A stretch of 64,000 nt of DNA from Beggiatoa leptomitoformis (GTDB taxonomy: Bacteria > Pseudomonadota > Gammaproteobacteria > Beggiatoales > Beggiatoaceae), in the NCBI RefSeq assembly GCF_001305575.3, contig NZ_CP012373.2, positions 3,730,261 through 3,794,260 of the forward strand, written 5' to 3'. Of the stretch, positions 8,332-16,998 are shown piece after piece. Under the pieces are notes generated by a model. It had not been told where the DNA came from. It saw nothing but the letters and a program-made list of their open reading frames with translations, and searched no databases. How positions within the stretch are numbered: the stretch's first letter is position 1; each line of letters begins with the position of its first letter. A program made the translations under genes and the position numbers.

Positions 8332-9123
8332 TTACTTAATTACAACACCTGGACATCTTGCAGGGTGACCCGAGGGAAGTGGACTTACAGGACGACCAGG
8401 GTGTTCACGTATCCCTTTGTCCCATTCATGCACGTGAGTATCCTTTTCCCCTTGATGAGGTTGATCGATATCTACTTTAGGGTTGCCCGCATCGTCATAT
8501 AATCTGGATCTTCTTTTTCCATCAACCCACTGTTCAGGAGGTCCTTTACGGGGTACATCCTCATCCTTAAACATGATGATATCAATGATTGAACCAACCC
8601 CATAACCAATAGTGCCGCCTACCGCAGCACCAATTGCAATTTTGGTAGGAGTTGCAAGGATATTAAGTCCACCTGTGGCAGCATCTACAGCAATTGAACC
8701 TCCTATAGCAACAGTAGTACCAATGGCAGTTCCAGCCATTGCAAATGCTTCAGCATATTCCAATCCTGTTGGGTCAATAAAATTCACAGGGTCACTACCG
8801 ACATACTCAAATAAATTAGCACTACCGCCTTTAAAATTAATCGGGTCTTTACTCGTCCACCATCCCGTTTCCGCCTCATAATCCCGTACACCAAACCGTG
8901 TGAGTTTGGTATCAATATCATACAATCCTCCCGCAAACCCAAACGGTTGAAACTCAGGATTCGTGTCTTCAGTGATATTGCCAAACGCATCGTAATTTAA
9001 GCGTTGTGCAATTACGCTTGTTTGTACATCGATGATTAAGCGCGGACGGCCTAAGTGGTCGGAGATGACGCGGTAGGTATTGCCATTTTTGAGAATGTAA
9101 TCAGGGATATTGGCTTTTGAGGC
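8332..9123 (-). CDS. Rhs C-terminal fragment with intact toxin-like tip (DID-H-HxHxW)
   Basis: The minus-strand frame is open without breaks from the core segment [17 protein letters not shown] (about 9120) through [17 protein letters not shown] and [19 protein letters not shown], the classic Rhs core terminus, into a 140-residue tip. The tip has a Gly/Ala-rich hydrophobic region ([17 protein letters not shown]) followed by [19 protein letters not shown] and THVHEWDKG. The order YDxxG-DID-H-HxHxW recurs in polymorphic-toxin tips and suggests a metal-dependent nuclease fold; the activity is inferred. A TTG at 8925 is one possible start, but no good start or signal exists, so this is an orphan tip, not a full Rhs protein. 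The immunity gene is 7748-8206. Confidence 0.7.
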   Translation of the reverse strand, partial: ASKANIPDYILKNGNTYRVISDHLGRPRLIIDVQTSVIAQRLNYDAFGNITEDTNPEFQPFGFAGGLYDIDTKLTRFGVRDYEAETGWWTSKDPINFKGGSANLFEYVGSDPVNFIDPTGLEYAEAFAMAGTAIGTTVAIGGSIAVDAATGGLNILATPTKIAIGAAVGGTIGYGVGSIIDIIMFKDEDVPRKGPPEQWVDGKRRSRLYDDAGNPKVDIDQPHQGEKDTHVHEWDKGIREHPGRPVSPLPSGHPARCPGVVIK

Positions 9124-9613
9124 AGAGTGAACAAGAGGGTTTAGGTCTTATAATCCTTTTTATAATACAAAATAGAACAACAACTTCATCTCTGGTCAAC
9201 GTATTTAACTCTTTGTTAAATAAATCGCTAGAGAGATTTCCTATGTTGTTAAATGGCATATCATAATGAAAATATAGAATAAGTATTTCATTTTCACTTA
9301 AAAACCATTTAATAAGATAACACCAAAGAAAAAATTGAATGTGCCATTCTAATGGTCTCATATTGTCTATTAACAAAAATTGTTTCATTAGGCTTCGTGC
9401 AACAAAAGGGAATAATTGCCTTTTTTTTGCACATAAAAAAATATCCTGATGGGAAATGAGAAAGACTTTCTGTTTTTCTGGTGTTACGTTATATATCTCC
9501 TTTATGCTCTGAAGATGAGGAAAGAAAACTAGATGCACATAAAAAATAAATGTTGTGCCTATTAATATGAATAATAAGGATAACAAGAAAAACACTTTTC
9601 TCACTAATATCAT
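9101..9613 (-). CDS. Membrane immunity-like protein coupled to Rhs tip
   Basis: A 170-residue protein with one strong N-terminal membrane segment ([20 protein letters not shown], about residues 7-26) and a mainly cytoplasmic or periplasmic remainder. Its ATG overlaps the stop of the upstream Rhs tip by four bases (9610-9613), indicating translational coupling, as expected of a toxin-immunity pair. The final residues (SLCLKSQYP) read into the next Rhs core fragment, whose frame begins at 9123, so the native C-terminus was probably clipped at the junction. A membrane location suggests the cognate toxin acts in the envelope or enters through it; this is inference. Confidence 0.6.
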   Translation of the reverse strand: MILVRKVFFLLSLLFILIGTTFIFYVHLVFFPHLQSIKEIYNVTPEKQKVFLISHQDIFLCAKKRQLFPFVARSLMKQFLLIDNMRPLEWHIQFFLWCYLIKWFLSENEILILYFHYDMPFNNIGNLSSDLFNKELNTLTRDEVVVLFCIIKRIIRPKPSCSLCLKSQYP

Positions 9614-10737
9614 CTTTTTATATTTCTTTGACTTGCCGTTAGAGCTTTGTTTAAATTACCTGGTAACCTGTGTACACCAAGGTTTTTAAATAGACCAATA
9701 CCATCAACAACACTGGAAACAGCATATGCACAATATCCACCTATTTGTCCTCCACGTTCTTCCATGTTAGTAGCAATTGTTTGTTCATCTTCTTTTGTTG
9801 TTGGAAAGATTATAAGTGTTACTTTACTATCTATTGCATAGAAATCTATGGTATTACTTAAAGTTGCATCTTGATCATAAGTTATATCATTTTCTCCTTT
9901 TATTCCATTTTGGCCATAACTACCTACTGGATCATATAACATAGGTCTTCCATTATTTTCGATAAAAACGGCAGCATGTGAATCAATGGGAAAATAAAAT
10001 AAAAATCAGTGGTAATTAGGAAAATGGTCTCTAGCCCAAGCGGGTCAATCCAATTAACAGGGTCACTATCCACATACTTAAATAAATTAGCACTACCACC
10101 TTTAAAATTAATCAGGTCTTTACTCGTCCACTGCCCCGTTTCCGCCTCATAATCCCGTACACCAAGCCGTGTGAGTTTGGTATCAACATCATACAACCCA
10201 CCCGCAAACCCAAACGGTTGAAACTCTGGATTGGTATCTTCAATGATGTTGCCAAATGCATCGTAATTTAAGCGTTGTTGTACATCGATGATTAAACGGA
10301 GACTGCCTAAATGGCCAGAGATAATGTGGTAGGTGTTACCATTTTTGATAATGTAATCAGGGATGTTTGCTTTTGAGGTATAAACAAAACGAGCAATAAT
10401 TTCTCCATGACCGTCTAATTGCGCAACAGGTTTGAGTTTGCCTTGATAGATAAAGCCTTGTGTTAGAACACCATTGACTTTTTTACCAACCCGACAGTTT
10501 TTGGCATCAATGACGTATTCAATGGTTTTTGTGGGAAGTTGGACATGGTGGAGGTTGCCTAATACGTCGTAGTGGTACGGCGTGTTATTTTTAGTCAGCA
10601 ATTCGCCATTTTTGGTATAGCTGTAAGTGTTTGTGCCGTATTGCAATAAACAGTCTTGGATATCGTAGCTGGTGGTGTTATTGAGGCGGTTTCCATTGGC
10701 ATCATAAAGATAGGTTTCTGCGTTTAGTTCTCTAAAG
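9610..10737 (-). pseudogene. Rhs core plus toxin tip with a frameshift
   Basis: The longest core piece in the array, about 240 residues from [18 protein letters not shown] (about 10725) through [10 protein letters not shown]-like, LNYDAFGN and [13 protein letters not shown]. Near 9985 the frame is lost: the tip continues in another frame as [20 protein letters not shown] and later GGYCAYAVSSVVDG. The His (SHAAVFI), Asp (YDP) and Cys (GGYC) in these blocks would suit a cysteine-hydrolase-type effector, a tentative reading. It ends at 9610, overlapping the membrane immunity gene. The frameshift should inactivate the toxin. Confidence 0.7.
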
Positions 10738-10771
10738 AGGTTGTTAAAAAACGTTGGAATAATTCAAAAGT

Positions 10772-10820
10772 TGGTGCGTTACAGTGCGAAGATACGCATC
10801 TAACCTACCCTATGCTGGCT
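10772..10820. repeat. Dispersed palindrome family B, copy 4
   Basis: GGTGCGTTACAGTGCG and GCATCTAACC-TACCCTATGC arms with the ending TATGCTGGCT shared with copy 1. It touches the 3' end of the immunity-like gene 10819-11136 and precedes the next Rhs core. Confidence 0.65.
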
Positions 10821-11136
10821 AATCACTAAAGCAATACATATTCTTTCCTTGAGATACACCAAGAAGACAGATACTTTTTATTAGCTCCAATAAAATATTT
10901 AATTTATCATCTGAGCTACAACGAATAAGTTCATTAAGTTCTGAGATAAATACTTCCATATCACTGCAAGAAATAATCGCGTCTTTATAGTAATCAGACA
11001 TGCGATAAAAACGTGACTCTTTCTTTATTAAAGATTTATTTTTTACAAAAATATAATCATGCATACTTTCTTCTAATTCAAATAGATGTATTTCAGTCCG
11101 TTTTTGAGATGTACCTAAAAAAATAGAATATGCCAT
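10819..11136 (-). CDS. Immunity-like protein of the 11248 Rhs tip
   Basis: A 105-residue soluble protein with an N-terminal MAYSIFLGTSQ and alternating charged and hydrophobic segments (FISELNELIRCSSDDKLNIL). No signal peptide or membrane segment is seen and the family is not recognised. It has a plausible Shine-Dalgarno (AAGGAGAAT in the minus strand just before the ATG) and lies about 110 bases downstream of the toxin-like tip ending at 11248. The stop codon is provided next to palindrome B. Function as immunity protein is inferred from order. Confidence 0.6.
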   Translation of the reverse strand: MAYSIFLGTSQKRTEIHLFELEESMHDYIFVKNKSLIKKESRFYRMSDYYKDAIISCSDMEVFISELNELIRCSSDDKLNILLELIKSICLLGVSQGKNMYCFSD

Positions 11137-11247
11137 TTATTCTCCTTATCTAATCTGAATTTGACAGATATAAGAAATGGATATCATTACCTTAAATATA
11201 TGATATCCATCTACCTGAACTAACCTGAAAGAACCATTGTATCAACG

Positions 11248-11751
11248 TTATTGTGAGCAAAAATCGATAACATCCTGTACATCCGACAGCGGATTGAAAA
11301 AATCAACTCCTTCTCCGAGCAAATTATCACCAAAAATTGCTACTCCTAGAGTAGCTCCAGGTACTTTATAAGTCATTGCTGGAAAAGTTGTAATTACTTC
11401 ATTATGCTTATCTACTGTTTCTCCTTGTGTTCCAATTTTACGTCCTAAATCCCTTTCATATAGGGTTCTTCCATCTGGTTGGATAGTCTCTACATCAGGA
11501 TTTTTAACTACTTTATTAGCATTTTTTTCTATTTGGGATGGGTCGCTAAATTTTCTTTTGTTTTGCCAGCTTGGATTATGACGATCAACATGTCTTCCTC
11601 TAATATGGTTCCACGTCTTTTTTGTAAAATTGATAGCTAAACCAATTTTTCCCAATCCATTCAGGTCAACCCAATTCACAGGGTCGTTAGCCACATGCTC
11701 AAACAAATTACTATCGCCCCCCGCAAACCCAATCGGGTCTTTACTCGTCAC
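11248..11751 (-). CDS. Rhs tip fragment with RNase-like toxin domain
   Basis: It begins within the conserved core end ([31 protein letters not shown]) and continues into a 130-residue tip. The tip shows KKTWNHIRGRHVDRHNPSW, then FSDPSQIEK, GRTLYERDLGRKIG and ITTFPA. A conserved His pair followed by late strand-like GRxxYERDLG and TTFP blocks is reminiscent of BECR-fold ribonuclease toxins (the EndoU/RelE-like group), but this assignment is tentative. The core upstream of TSKDP is missing, replaced by scrambled Rhs scraps to about 11830, so no secretion-competent full-length Rhs is encoded. The cognate immunity gene is 10819-11136. Confidence 0.6.
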   Translation of the reverse strand: MTSKDPIGFAGGDSNLFEHVANDPVNWVDLNGLGKIGLAINFTKKTWNHIRGRHVDRHNPSWQNKRKFSDPSQIEKNANKVVKNPDVETIQPDGRTLYERDLGRKIGTQGETVDKHNEVITTFPAMTYKVPGATLGVAIFGDNLLGEGVDFFNPLSDVQDVIDFCSQ

Positions 11752-12018
11752 GGTTGAAACTCTGGAGATGTATTTAACGGTTTTACTGGGGAGTTGGACT
11801 TAGCTAATACATTGTAGTGGTTGAGTAGGGTGTATAAACGCGTTGGAAGTTCAAAAGATAGGTATATGATGCTGAGCTACATCCTACATTTGTTAGCTTT
11901 TAATGCTCTTGTTCATCAGGGTTATTTGGAGCAATACGAGCATCATCGGGTAGGTTCAGCACCTATGCCATCTTTGATAGTATCATGATTTGCAAAATAG
12001 TTTTTACTTTACAGTAAG
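11752..12018. other. Rhs scraps and non-coding spacer
   Basis: From 11752 to about 11830 short minus-strand Rhs pieces (parts of the FQP and TIEY regions) are jumbled together. The remaining bases up to moaA show no gene, terminator or repeat that I can support. Confidence 0.5.
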
Positions 12019-13014
12019 TTACCCGCCTGTCATATTCATATAACGCAGAATGACAGGGCTACGGGTTAAATCAAAATCATGTCCTTTTGGCTTAATTTCC
12101 ATTGCGTTAATAATGGCTTGTTTTAGCGGTTCAATATCGTATGGATTAGCTCTAATAACACGCCGTAAATCTACAGAGTGTTCTTGTCCCAAACATAATA
12201 ACAAACGCCCTTCTGTTGTTAGGCGCACGCGATTACAGGATTCACAAAAATTATGACTGTGTGGCGAAATAAATCCGACTCGGGTTTCTGTATTGGGAAT
12301 GCGGTAATATTTTGCAGGCCCGCCTGTTGTCTCTGTCGTCGGAATTAAGCTAAATACGGAGGTTAGCACTTGGCGAATTTGGTCGCTGGAATAATAAGCG
12401 ACAGCACGGTCATGTTCCCCAATGATGCCTAAAGGCATTTCTTCTATAAAACTAATATCAATCCCTTTATCAATCGCAAAATTTACCAAATCGATTATTT
12501 CGTCTTCATTCCGATTTTTCAGAATCACTGTATTCAGTTTAAGGCGTTCAAAACCAACTTTTAATGCCGTATCTATGCCTTGTAAGACCGTAGAAAGCTG
12601 ACCTACACGTGTAATTTGCGTAAATCGTTCTGCTTTAAGGCTGTCTAAGCTGATATTGATTCGCTTTACCCCAGCATTTTTTAAGGGTTGTGCCAATGTG
12701 TGTAGATGTGAACCATTTGTTGTTAAAACCAATTCTTTTAAGTTGGTTAGTTGTCCCAGTTTGTCAAACAGTTGCATGACATTATTACGAACTAATGGTT
12801 CACCGCCTGTAATCCGAATTTTTGTTACCCCTAGTTCCACAAATGCACGTCCAATCAACTCGATTTCTTCCAGCGTCAACAATTGCGCGCGCGGCAAAAA
12901 AGTCATTTGCTCGTCCATACAATAGACGCAACGAAAATCGCAACGGTCAGTAACAGAAATACGTAAATAATTGACCTTACGATTGAATTTGTCAATAAGT
13001 TGGGTTGTTTGCAT
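12019..13014 (-). CDS. moaA: GTP 3',8-cyclase, molybdenum cofactor biosynthesis
   Basis: A 331-residue radical-SAM enzyme for the first step of molybdopterin synthesis, rearranging GTP to 3',8-cyclo-GTP before MoaC action. The N-terminal cluster motif is CDFRCVYCMDE (CxxxCxxC, residues 26-33), followed by the SAM-binding GGEPL near 71. The C-terminal cluster that binds GTP is CESCNRVRLTTEGRLLLC near 258. The protein ends in the double glycine (YMNMTGG) that MoaA needs to finish its reaction. Length and motif order match the family throughout. The gene is not next to other moa genes here. It borders the Rhs array downstream. Confidence 0.97.
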   Translation of the reverse strand: MQTTQLIDKFNRKVNYLRISVTDRCDFRCVYCMDEQMTFLPRAQLLTLEEIELIGRAFVELGVTKIRITGGEPLVRNNVMQLFDKLGQLTNLKELVLTTNGSHLHTLAQPLKNAGVKRINISLDSLKAERFTQITRVGQLSTVLQGIDTALKVGFERLKLNTVILKNRNEDEIIDLVNFAIDKGIDISFIEEMPLGIIGEHDRAVAYYSSDQIRQVLTSVFSLIPTTETTGGPAKYYRIPNTETRVGFISPHSHNFCESCNRVRLTTEGRLLLCLGQEHSVDLRRVIRANPYDIEPLKQAIINAMEIKPKGHDFDLTRSPVILRYMNMTGG

Positions 13015-13240
13015 TGTTATCTAGTTCTCACAAATTTGGTGTTTTATTTCCGAGTGTTTTTGTAAACTAATTATAGCGGTTTTTCCGTAGAAAGCAGGGC
13101 GAACACGGCTAATGAACGGGCTAGTCATCCAGTTCTAAACATGGGCGTTAAAACAGTAGAAACAAGAGGCAAATAAGGTAGCTAATTATGCAATAGATTG
13201 ATTACAAGATATAAGTAATCAGAAAGGGAATAAGCAAAGA

Positions 13241-13332
13241 TGGCGGAGAAGGCGGGATTCGAACCCGCGTGGAACATTACGCCCCCAACCGATTTCGAGT
13301 CGGTGCCGTTATAGCCACTTCGGTACTTCTCC
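13241..13332 (-). tRNA. tRNA-Ser (anticodon CGA)
   Basis: On the minus strand the acceptor arm GGAGAAG pairs with the 3' CTTCTCC, and the gene encodes its own CCA end. The anticodon stem ACCGA/TCGGT encloses the loop CTCGAAA, giving anticodon CGA for codon UCG. The long variable arm (GGGGGCGTAATGTTCC region) and the TTCGAATCC T-arm are as expected for a type II serine tRNA. Confidence 0.95.
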
Positions 13333-13502
13333 GTACAAGGCAATTGAGCTGATTATTCTAATCGTTTATATATAACACAACAAGCACAATGCCGTGTTTA
13401 TGATGCAACTGGTTAATTTTTACCGATGTTAAAGTTAAATCCAGCAGGATTTTTAGTATTCTGTGTGTGTTACGAATTTTAAAAATCCTGTTGGGACTCG
13501 GA

Positions 13503-14543
13503 TTAATTGGTTTCTATCGCCAAAGCAATAACATTCTTTGTCGGATGACTGCTCCAACGCGCGCTTAAGCGGTCTAATTCCGTTTGTAACGCTCGTTCAT
13601 GACGATAGATTGCAACTAAACTGTTAATGGATTCAATAACAACTTGTGGTTTATCAAGGTGTATATAGTGGCTGCTGTCATGTACGATTAAATGTGCGCT
13701 ATGTGGGCTGTGGCTTGCTAAATCATCTTGTAATTCTTGCCATAAGGCTTCTAATTGCGCACCCCGTGGATTGTTTTGCCATGCTTGCGTGCCACGCGAA
13801 ATAACCACGAGGGGAACAGTAATTTCTGAAGCATTAAACACTTCTTGCGCACTCGTTCTCATTGATGATACTTCGCTGAGTAAACTGCCGTACATCCGCT
13901 CGGTTGCTAGCATCCGCTTGGCTAGTTCTTGCTTGTCTGCGGGTAAATTGTTTGGAATTAGGGGACGACTTAAAAAAGCGATTTGCGCGCCTGTTGTGGG
14001 TGCAAGATTTTGCTGGGTTTCTTTAGCAAAACGGCTAAATTGTTTTTCATGTGATGCATCCACTAAAACCATGCCTACGGTTTCCGCAGGGTGGTGGCTG
14101 GCAAATAAACGAACGTTGAAACCGCCAAAAGAGTGTCCAACCACAATGTAAGGGGGGGCAAGATGCGCATTTTTTGCGAGGGTAAATAATTCTTCTGCAA
14201 TGGTTGAGCTAGTCCGTGGTGATGTACCAGACTCGCTCCAGCCATAACCTGCTCTATCGTAGGTACAAACACGGGTATATTGTGCAACCATTGGTTGAAT
14301 TCGTGACCAGTCAATAAATGTTCCGCCCAGACCTGCATCCATTAAAACCACAGGTGAGCCTTCCCCTGTACAGTAAATATGTAATCGATGATCCCCCACA
14401 GAAACCAAATTACCGGGCATGGTTAAACCTTTTAATTCAGCGGGCAGTGTTTGTGGCTCTTGGGCGTGAATGAAGGTTGTATGAAGAATTCCAAAAAGGA
14501 GTATGAGCTTAAGATAAGCCTCAAAGGCGTGTTGGTTACGCAT
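13503..14543 (-). CDS. Secreted alpha/beta hydrolase
   Basis: A 346-residue hydrolase from the ATG at 14543 (MRNQHAFEAY), which has an AGGGG ribosome site; the frame extends upstream to 14612 but with Cys-rich non-conserved residues. A signal peptide ends near HAQEP. The fold is clear: the oxyanion segment VVLMDAGLGGTFIDW, the DRAGYGWSE segment, the nucleophile elbow VVGHSFGGFNVRL (Ser), the acid region VLVDASHEK or later, and the catalytic His in HDSSHYIHLDKP. The substrate cannot be deduced; related proteins are esterases or amidases of the periplasm. The gene is alone on the minus strand, preceded by the tRNA-Ser gene. Confidence 0.85.
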   Translation of the reverse strand: MRNQHAFEAYLKLILLFGILHTTFIHAQEPQTLPAELKGLTMPGNLVSVGDHRLHIYCTGEGSPVVLMDAGLGGTFIDWSRIQPMVAQYTRVCTYDRAGYGWSESGTSPRTSSTIAEELFTLAKNAHLAPPYIVVGHSFGGFNVRLFASHHPAETVGMVLVDASHEKQFSRFAKETQQNLAPTTGAQIAFLSRPLIPNNLPADKQELAKRMLATERMYGSLLSEVSSMRTSAQEVFNASEITVPLVVISRGTQAWQNNPRGAQLEALWQELQDDLASHSPHSAHLIVHDSSHYIHLDKPQVVIESINSLVAIYRHERALQTELDRLSARWSSHPTKNVIALAIETN

Positions 14544-14880
14544 AATAAATCCCCTGCAACTACAATGGGTTTTACAAGGTGTAAAACACCGTATAAGGTT
14601 ACAACCCATCACAAGGATTATGCCAATATTCTATTTTATTAATTTATAATCAATTTTATTTTTAAATTAAAAAAACTTGTGTTTTTTGCGCAGTAAATGT
14701 GTGTAAATCGAGATAATCTGTGCTTTTTTTGTGCAATGCACAATAAATTTGGCGCAAAAATTTCCGTTATTTTAGTGGGGATTAACCTGAGTACTTGTAA
14801 ACGTATTAAAAAAAGGCGTTGCGACCAACGTTGTTTTAAGCGGTGGTATTTATACTATTTTTGCGGGTGATTTGTTGAGC
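14544..14880. other. Long AT-rich intergenic region
   Basis: No credible gene is seen. It holds the upstream region of the hydrolase gene and, near 14816-14870, a decayed member of palindrome family A (GCGGTGGTATTTATAC). Confidence 0.4.
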
Positions 14881-14911
14881 GTGATAAAGACGCGATGAAT
14901 TGCGTCTTTAT
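14880..14911 (-). terminator. Hairpin after hom
   Basis: GATAAAGACGC and GCGTCTTTATC form a perfect 11-base stem around an 8-base loop, 26 bases beyond the hom stop codon. The T-run is weak, so termination is likely rather than certain. Confidence 0.65.
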
Positions 14912-14936
14912 CAGACTTTATCAGAGAGGAAATCGA

Positions 14937-16253
14937 TTATTGTTCTAACATTTCGACACGAATTTTCTTTACGTGTCCATGAATACCTTCTAATGCTTCA
15001 ATTTGCGCGATAGCTTGGTTAACCTGTTTTTCTAAAACAGCATGTGTTAGTAAAACAATAGGCACTTGGTCAACATCATCTGGGGGGGCTTTTTGCATGA
15101 TGGCTTCAATGCTAATGCCACAGTCCGATAAAATTCGTGTGACTTGTGCTAATACACCTAAGCGGTCTAACGCAGTCATCCGTAAATAGTAAATACTTTC
15201 AATATCGCTGATGGGTAAAATAGCAACATTGGATAACGCATTGGCTTGAAACGCTAAATGTGGGACATGATTTTCAGGGTCGGTTGTCAGCATTCGCACA
15301 ACATCCACTAAATCAGCAACAACCGCAGAAGCAGTGGGGTCTGCGCCAGCACCTGCACCATAATAGAGCGTTTGTCCGACCGCATCACCACGTACCACGA
15401 TGGCATTCATCACACCATTGACGTTAGCAATTAAATGTTGCACGGGAATAAAAGTAGGATGCACACGTAATTCAATGCCTTTCTCTGTGCGTTTTGCAAT
15501 ACCTAATAGTTTGATTCTATAGCCTAATTCTTCTGCATAACCGACATCTTCGCGGGTAATTTGTGTAATCCCTTCGGTATAAACCTTGTCAAATTGCAGG
15601 GGAATACCAAAGGCAATCGAGGCAAGAATGGTCAACTTATGCCCCGCATCTATACCTTCCACATCAAATGTTGGGTCAGCTTCTGCATAGCCTAGGCGTT
15701 GCGCTTCGTTTAATACGTCCGCAAAATCGCGTCCTTTGTCGCGCATTTCACTGAGAATAAAGTTACTTGTGCCATTAATAATCCCTGCAAGCCACGCAAT
15801 TTGATTCCCTGTTAATCCTTCACGAATTGCTTTGATAATAGGAATTCCACCCGCAACAGCCGCTTCAAATGCGACCATTACCCCTTTTTGTTGGGCGGCG
15901 GCAAAAATTTCATTACCATGTAAAGCAATTAAGGCTTTATTGGCGGTAACAACGTGTTTTCCATTATTAATAGCTTTTAAAACAAGCTCTTTTGCCAGTG
16001 TTGTTCCGCCAATTAGTTCGGCGATGATGTCAACATTGGGGTCATTGATGACATCAAAAGGTTCTGTTGTTAAAGTAATTCCATCCGTGTGACATAGGCG
16101 TGGTTTGGTTAAATCTCTCGCGCTAGCATGGGTTACAACAATGCCACGTCCTGCACGCCGTGAAATTTCTTGTGCATTACGTTGTAAAACATTAATTGTG
16201 CCGCCACCAACTGTGCCGAGTCCAAGTAAGCCGACTTTGACTGGGTTTAACAT
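14937..16253 (-). CDS. hom: Homoserine dehydrogenase with ACT domain
   Basis: NAD(P)-dependent reduction of aspartate semialdehyde to homoserine for threonine and methionine synthesis. The start at 16253 (MLNPVKVGLLGLGTVGGG) is chosen because a GGAAA ribosome site precedes it and the Rossmann glycine motif then lies at the N-terminus; the frame extends to 16286. Residues about 1-130 form the nucleotide-binding domain. The catalytic region follows, with AAVAGGIPIIKAIREGLTGN near 135, AEADPTFDVEGIDAGHKL near 205 and VVRGDAVGQTLYYGAGAG near 300. An ACT domain (YYLRMTALDRLGVLAQV, about 350 on) is the expected allosteric site for threonine feedback. Length of 438 residues is normal for the monofunctional enzyme. 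Confidence 0.96.
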   Translation of the reverse strand: MLNPVKVGLLGLGTVGGGTINVLQRNAQEISRRAGRGIVVTHASARDLTKPRLCHTDGITLTTEPFDVINDPNVDIIAELIGGTTLAKELVLKAINNGKHVVTANKALIALHGNEIFAAAQQKGVMVAFEAAVAGGIPIIKAIREGLTGNQIAWLAGIINGTSNFILSEMRDKGRDFADVLNEAQRLGYAEADPTFDVEGIDAGHKLTILASIAFGIPLQFDKVYTEGITQITREDVGYAEELGYRIKLLGIAKRTEKGIELRVHPTFIPVQHLIANVNGVMNAIVVRGDAVGQTLYYGAGAGADPTASAVVADLVDVVRMLTTDPENHVPHLAFQANALSNVAILPISDIESIYYLRMTALDRLGVLAQVTRILSDCGISIEAIMQKAPPDDVDQVPIVLLTHAVLEKQVNQAIAQIEALEGIHGHVKKIRVEMLEQ

Positions 16254-16465
16254 GCGATTTCCTTTTTTAACGCCGTTTAATGACAAATAATGAATGGATG
16301 ATTCAAAATTAACACTGCCTCTTGTGGAGGGTTTGAACGATAATCATACCAGATTGTGTTAATCAACGCGGTGTTTCTCAAAAGCCGTGTACAATGTTCT
16401 GTTAAGGTATTTGAAGAGTAAATGATTTTTTAGGTGGGATATGCGGAATTTAGAAGATATTTAGA

Positions 16466-16502
16466 CAAAAAAAGACCCGCAACGATTGCGCGGTGCGGGC
16501 TT
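16466..16502 (-). terminator. Intrinsic terminator in the hom leader region
   Basis: Read on the minus strand, AAGCCCGCA and TGCGGGTC arms are followed by a run of seven T. It lies about 210 bases upstream of the hom start on the same strand, and no minus-strand gene lies between it and 16999. It may be a transcription attenuator for hom or the end of a small RNA. I could not find a Thr-rich leader peptide before it. Confidence 0.6.
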
Positions 16503-16589
16503 AACAATGGGTTACCACTAAGTGTGATTGAATAGTAGGATTTTTCGCTGGGTTATACTGTGTTTAACAGGATAAGAGGTAGTATTTTT

Positions 16590-16615
16590 TTGACAAATGG
16601 TTTTTTCTGTATAAT
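16590..16615 (+). promoter_or_regulatory. Promoter-like hexamers before the 16634 lipoprotein gene
   Basis: A consensus TTGACA at 16590 and a consensus TATAAT at 16610 precede the lipoprotein ATG at 16634. The spacer is only 14 bases, shorter than the usual 16-18, so activity as a standard sigma-70 promoter is uncertain. Confidence 0.45.
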
Positions 16616-16633
16616 AAAGATGAGGGATTAATT

Positions 16634-16906
16634 ATGCGATATATCATTAGATTAGCTGTATTATTTGTCATTTCTTTTGGGTTGGTGGCGTGTATGGGTT
16701 CAACCGTTAGTAAGAGCAATTTTGAGCGGATTGAGATTGGCATGACTGATACAAAAGTGAATGATATTATGGGTGAACCTAATAGAACAAAAGCGGCAGG
16801 TGTTACAGCGTTAGGTGTTGAAGCGTATTGGGAAGGGGATAAAGCAACGATTAAAGTACAATTTGTTGATCGATTAGTGTATCGCAAAGAGTGGATTGAT
16901 AAGTAA
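16634..16906 (+). CDS. Small lipoprotein with SmpA/BamE-like domain
   Basis: A 90-residue lipoprotein: signal peptide MRYIIRLAVLFVISFGLVAC with a lipobox LVAC and lipidated Cys at residue 20. The remainder, NFERIEIGMTDTKVNDIMGEP and a following strand-rich part, has the pattern of the BamE/SmpA-OmlA and DUF3862 folds (IxxGMTxxxVxxxxGxP). The protein could be an outer-membrane assembly accessory or a general periplasmic lipoprotein. It is shorter than typical BamE (about 110 residues), and E. coli-type BamE motifs such as YRPDI are not seen, so I do not call it BamE. It stands alone between hom and ccoH and is transcribed toward ccoH. Confidence 0.8.
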   Translation: MRYIIRLAVLFVISFGLVACMGSTVSKSNFERIEIGMTDTKVNDIMGEPNRTKAAGVTALGVEAYWEGDKATIKVQFVDRLVYRKEWIDK

Positions 16907-16943
16907 TTGTAATGGTTGTCGATGGATGATTTTTAAAAGATAA

Positions 16944-16976
16944 ACGGATAACACCCGTTAAAAAGGTGATATCCGT
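16944..16976. repeat. Dispersed palindrome family A, copy 2
   Basis: ACGGATAACACC and GGTGATATCCGT make a 12-base near-perfect inverted repeat around a 9-base loop. It lies between two convergent genes (ends at 16906 and 16999), a position suited to a bidirectional terminator. Confidence 0.75.
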
Positions 16977-16998
16977 GTCACTTTTACGAGAGACTTAT

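Noticed and set aside
3752-11830. CRISPR array or integron attC-type cassette array
   Set aside because: The repeats are too few and irregularly spaced, no cas or integrase gene is present, and the palindromes lack the attC consensus ends. The content is plainly Rhs-derived.
16564-16887. Minus-strand ORF overlapping the 16634 lipoprotein gene
   Set aside because: It is fully antisense to a lipoprotein with a clear signal peptide and lipobox and has no motif of its own.
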